This document shows, piece by piece, positions 4,759 to 7,106 of a DNA stretch of 7,106 bases. The notes beneath the pieces are model-generated. The model had not been told where the DNA came from. It worked only from the letters and a program-made list of their open reading frames with translations, and searched no databases. The first letter of the stretch is position 1. Every line of letters begins with the position of its first letter. A program made the translations under genes and the position numbers. Source of the stretch: Actinomycetota bacterium (GTDB taxonomy: Bacteria > Actinomycetota > Actinomycetes > S36-B12); NCBI GenBank assembly GCA_010029945.1, contig RGQW01000089.1, forward strand, positions 1 through 7,106, in the 5' to 3' direction.

Positions 4759-6921
4759 ATGCCTGAGTTGATCGTGGTCGCCAACCGACTTCCCGTGGAG
4801 CCGGTCTATCTCGACGGCGACCCTGATCAAGAGATCACCGGCTGGCGCCTGGCACCCGGGGGGCTAGTCAGCGCGCTCGAATCGGTCTTTCGTACCGAGG
4901 AGGCGATCTGGGTCGGGGCCGGCAGCGAGTTACTCGACGTCGACCACGGAAACCTGCATCTGGAAACCGTGAGCGTAGATGCCCGGGACATGCACGACTA
5001 TTACGAGGGCTTTTCTAACTCAGCGATCTGGCCGCTTTATCACGACGCCGTAGTGCCGCCTGTGTATCACCGACACCAATTCCGCGCCTACGAGCGAGTC
5101 AATAACGCCTTTGCCTCGCGCGTCGCGGAGATCGCGCAACCCAACGCGACCGTGTGGGTGCACGACTATCAACTGCAACTCGTCCCCAGCATGTTGCGAG
5201 AAATGCGTCCTGATCTCAGCATCGGCTTCTTCCTGCACATTCCCTTCCCTCCCAGTGCACTGTTCGCCCAGCTGCCCTGGCGGCGACAGATTCTCGAGGG
5301 GCTGCTCGGGGCCGATCTCATCGGATTTCACACACACGACGATGCGCGGCAATTCGTCTATTCGTGTGAGCGTTCGTTGGGCATCGCGGCCTACGAAGGA
5401 ACCATGCGCGTCAATAACAGGCGCGTCGGTGTCGGCGCCTTTCCGATCGGTATCGACGCCGAGGGTTTCTCCGCAACTGCAGCGGCGCCCCACGTCCTCG
5501 AGCGGGCCCGACAGTTGCGTGCGGAGATGGGTTCGCCGACGACGGTTCTGCTCGGTGTTGATCGGCTGGACTACACCAAGGGAATCGACATCCGTTTGAA
5601 GGCGTTCGCAGAGGTCCTGCAGGACGAGCGCTTGGATCCCGCCACGACCGTCTTCGTGCAGGTAGCCGTTCCGTCCAGGGAGAACATTTCGCAGTACCAG
5701 CAGATTCGCGACGACATCGAAATGCTCGTGGGCAGGTTCAACGGATCTTTGGCCACCTTCGGTGCGACTCCAATCCACTATCTGCGGCGCGTTCTCGAAC
5801 GCGAGGAGCTGATCGCGCTCTACTTGGCCACCGACATCATGCTGGTGACTCCGTTGCGCGATGGCATGAATCTGGTCGCCAAGGAGTACGTCGCGTGCCG
5901 CAACGATGACACCGGAGCGCTCGTGCTCAGCGAGTTCACCGGGGCCGCGCGAGAGTTAGCCCAGGCGTGGCTGGTCAACCCGTACGACACTTCCGGAGTC
6001 AGCGAAGCCATCCTCGCCGCCGCGCAGGCTGGCGACGACGAGCGCCAGCGACGAATGACGGCGATGCGTTCCACCGTCTTCGCGACCACCGCTCAAACGT
6101 GGGCTCGGGAATTTTTGACCGCCCTACGCACCGGCATTGCCAGCGCTCATGCATCTGTGGAAGACGATCGTGATCAAGCGCGCATCCCGCTGGAGCAACT
6201 CGCCGCGTCTCGACATCTGCTGGTCTGCGTCGACTACGACGGCACCATCTCGAACATCGTGACCGATCCGGATGCCGCACGACCGGTACCCGAAGCGGTC
6301 GAGGCTTTGGAGATGCTGCGGGACTTGCCCAACACCTCCGTGGCCGTGGTCTCCGGCAGGGCGCTGGACAACCTGCGCACCGTATCTGCGATGCCCGACG
6401 GGATTCACCTCGTTGGCAGTCACGGTGCTGAGGTCGATGTGCCGCTCGAGCTCGATCCGAGCCAGCGGCGACTGCTCGATCAATGCACAGCGGCGGCCTC
6501 CGAACTTGTTGCCCAGGTTCCCGGAGCGTTCATCGAAACGAAGCCCGGAAGCATCGCCATTCACGTCCGACAGTGCGAGCCGAAGGCCGGGGCGAACCTC
6601 ATTCGGCACATCGTCATGGGACCGGGCCGGTACCCGGGAGTGCTCGGCAGGCACGGCAAAGAAGTCATCGAGTTGAGCGTGGCCCACGCCCAGAAAGCCG
6701 ACGCCGTGCGCTCGCTTCGGCAGCGCTTCGATGCCTCCACCGTGCTGTTCGTCGGCGACGACCTGACCGACGAGTCGGTGTTCGCTGATCTGAGCGGGCA
6801 GGACGTCGGGATCAAGGTGGGTTCGGGTGAGTCAGCGGCCCTGTGGCGAGTGGAATCACCGCAGGACGTGGCCCTACTGTTGCACCGCCTGGCGCAGGAG
6901 CGTTCGACGTTCAGCGTCTAG
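4759..6921 (+). CDS. otsAB: Bifunctional trehalose-6-phosphate synthase / trehalose-6-phosphate phosphatase
   Basis: The 720-residue protein fuses the two steps of the OtsA-OtsB pathway. Residues about 3-460 are a GT20 synthase that joins glucose from UDP-glucose (or another NDP-glucose) to glucose 6-phosphate. Its active-site residues are present: Arg10 (VVANRLP), the Gly34-Gly35 loop, Tyr82, Trp91, Asp136 (HDYQL), His160 (FFLHIPFP), Arg269 and Lys274 (DRLDYTKG), Asp368 (RDGMNL) and Glu376 (KEY). A linker of about 25 residues leads to a HAD phosphatase at about 486-712, with nucleophile Asp492 and Asp494 (DYDGT), SGR at 532-534, GSHGAE at 553-558, probably Lys646, and GDDLTDE at 666-672. Both halves therefore look active, giving cytoplasmic trehalose for osmotic and stress protection. 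The start at 4759 is chosen because MPELIVVANRLP aligns with known OtsA N-termini and follows a GAGGAGG site. The ATG at 4711 would add 16 residues with no match to the family. It stands apart from the operon before it by 126 bases. Confidence 0.96.
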   Translation: MPELIVVANRLPVEPVYLDGDPDQEITGWRLAPGGLVSALESVFRTEEAIWVGAGSELLDVDHGNLHLETVSVDARDMHDYYEGFSNSAIWPLYHDAVVPPVYHRHQFRAYERVNNAFASRVAEIAQPNATVWVHDYQLQLVPSMLREMRPDLSIGFFLHIPFPPSALFAQLPWRRQILEGLLGADLIGFHTHDDARQFVYSCERSLGIAAYEGTMRVNNRRVGVGAFPIGIDAEGFSATAAAPHVLERARQLRAEMGSPTTVLLGVDRLDYTKGIDIRLKAFAEVLQDERLDPATTVFVQVAVPSRENISQYQQIRDDIEMLVGRFNGSLATFGATPIHYLRRVLEREELIALYLATDIMLVTPLRDGMNLVAKEYVACRNDDTGALVLSEFTGAARELAQAWLVNPYDTSGVSEAILAAAQAGDDERQRRMTAMRSTVFATTAQTWAREFLTALRTGIASAHASVEDDRDQARIPLEQLAASRHLLVCVDYDGTISNIVTDPDAARPVPEAVEALEMLRDLPNTSVAVVSGRALDNLRTVSAMPDGIHLVGSHGAEVDVPLELDPSQRRLLDQCTAAASELVAQVPGAFIETKPGSIAIHVRQCEPKAGANLIRHIVMGPGRYPGVLGRHGKEVIELSVAHAQKADAVRSLRQRFDASTVLFVGDDLTDESVFADLSGQDVGIKVGSGESAALWRVESPQDVALLLHRLAQERSTFSV

Positions 6922-6941
6922 CGGCGCTGACCGCCTCCCTA

Positions 6942-6962
6942 CGGGTGCGCTGTTCCCACCCG
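6942..6962. terminator. Possible bidirectional terminator hairpin after the trehalose gene
   Basis: CGGGTG (6942-6947) and CACCCG (6957-6962) form a 6-bp GC-rich stem with a 9-base loop. An alternative pairing uses GGTGCG (6944-6949) and CGCACC (6961-6966). It sits in the 49-base gap between two convergent genes, 20 bases past one stop and 8 bases past the other. No T-tract follows on either strand. Confidence 0.4.
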
Positions 6963-6970
6963 CACCGGCA

Positions 6971-7106
6971 TCACTCGTTCAAGCTGAACGGCGGGTACTT
7001 GTCCGTCGCCAGCACAAAGGCGTAGGCCTGGACCCGCCATGACCAGCGCAGGACCCCCACCACGAAGTTGAACAGCCCGCGCGGGTAGCGACCAGTGATG
7101 ATGACG
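6971..7106 (-). CDS. DUF4389 domain protein, C-terminal end (5' end outside window)
   Basis: On the minus strand a frame enters from the right edge (first whole codon at 7105-7103) and gives 44 residues ending NE before TGA at 6973-6971. The segment YPRGLFNFVVGVLRW and the following WRVQAYAFVLATDKYPPFSL are characteristic of the C-terminal part of DUF4389, a family of small bacterial membrane proteins of unknown function, common in actinobacteria. The hydrophobic stretches FNFVVGVL and AYAFVLAT fit membrane association. It converges on the trehalose gene. With only the tail visible, total length and domain number are unknown. Confidence 0.85.
   Translation of the reverse strand, partial: VIITGRYPRGLFNFVVGVLRWSWRVQAYAFVLATDKYPPFSLNE

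Noticed and set aside
5020..5778. A 252-residue minus-strand open frame opposite the trehalose synthase domain
   Set aside because: It is antisense to conserved GT20 codons, has no recognisable domain, and is explained by high GC at third codon positions.

Overview
The window looks like chromosomal DNA from a high-GC actinomycete. The evidence is the strong G/C bias at third codon positions, a membrane-associated alpha/beta-hydrolase family (Abhydrolase_9) and a DUF4389 protein that are mainly actinobacterial, an apparently leaderless promoter, and a fused trehalose synthase/phosphatase. I cannot name a genus. It holds six protein-coding genes, two of them cut by the window ends. I see no tRNA, rRNA, CRISPR array, insertion sequence or phage gene.

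Layout. (1) Positions 1-927, plus strand: the 3' part of an Abhydrolase_9 alpha/beta-hydrolase with its full catalytic triad. (2) Positions 1004-3091, minus strand: a complete 695-residue acyl-CoA synthetase of the NDP-forming (acetate--CoA ligase, ADP-forming) family. It converges on gene 1, and the 76-base gap holds a hairpin and a period-11 repeat. (3) A divergent control region at about 3092-3281, with a well-formed plus-strand promoter whose predicted start site falls on the ATG of the next gene. (4) Positions 3282-4244 and 4246-4632, plus strand: a zinc-free MDR (quinone-oxidoreductase-like) reductase and a small hotdog-fold thioesterase-like protein, separated by one base and surely co-transcribed. 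(5) Positions 4759-6921, plus strand: a bifunctional trehalose-6-phosphate synthase/phosphatase with its own ribosome binding site and -10 box. (6) Positions 6971-7106, minus strand: the C-terminal end of a DUF4389 protein, converging on the trehalose gene across another hairpin.

How the genes may work together. The CoA ligase, MDR reductase and thioesterase-like protein are three plausible acyl-CoA or small-acid metabolism functions around one divergent promoter, so shared control is a reasonable inference; no common substrate can be read from sequence. The trehalose enzyme is self-contained: it makes trehalose 6-phosphate from UDP-glucose (or another NDP-glucose) and glucose 6-phosphate and removes the phosphate, serving osmoprotection and stress tolerance.

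I do not find a convincing undescribed biological system. The points most worth a second look are a tyrosine at the expected catalytic aspartate of the hotdog protein, the overlapping divergent promoters with a probable leaderless transcript, and the helically phased repeat between genes 1 and 2.
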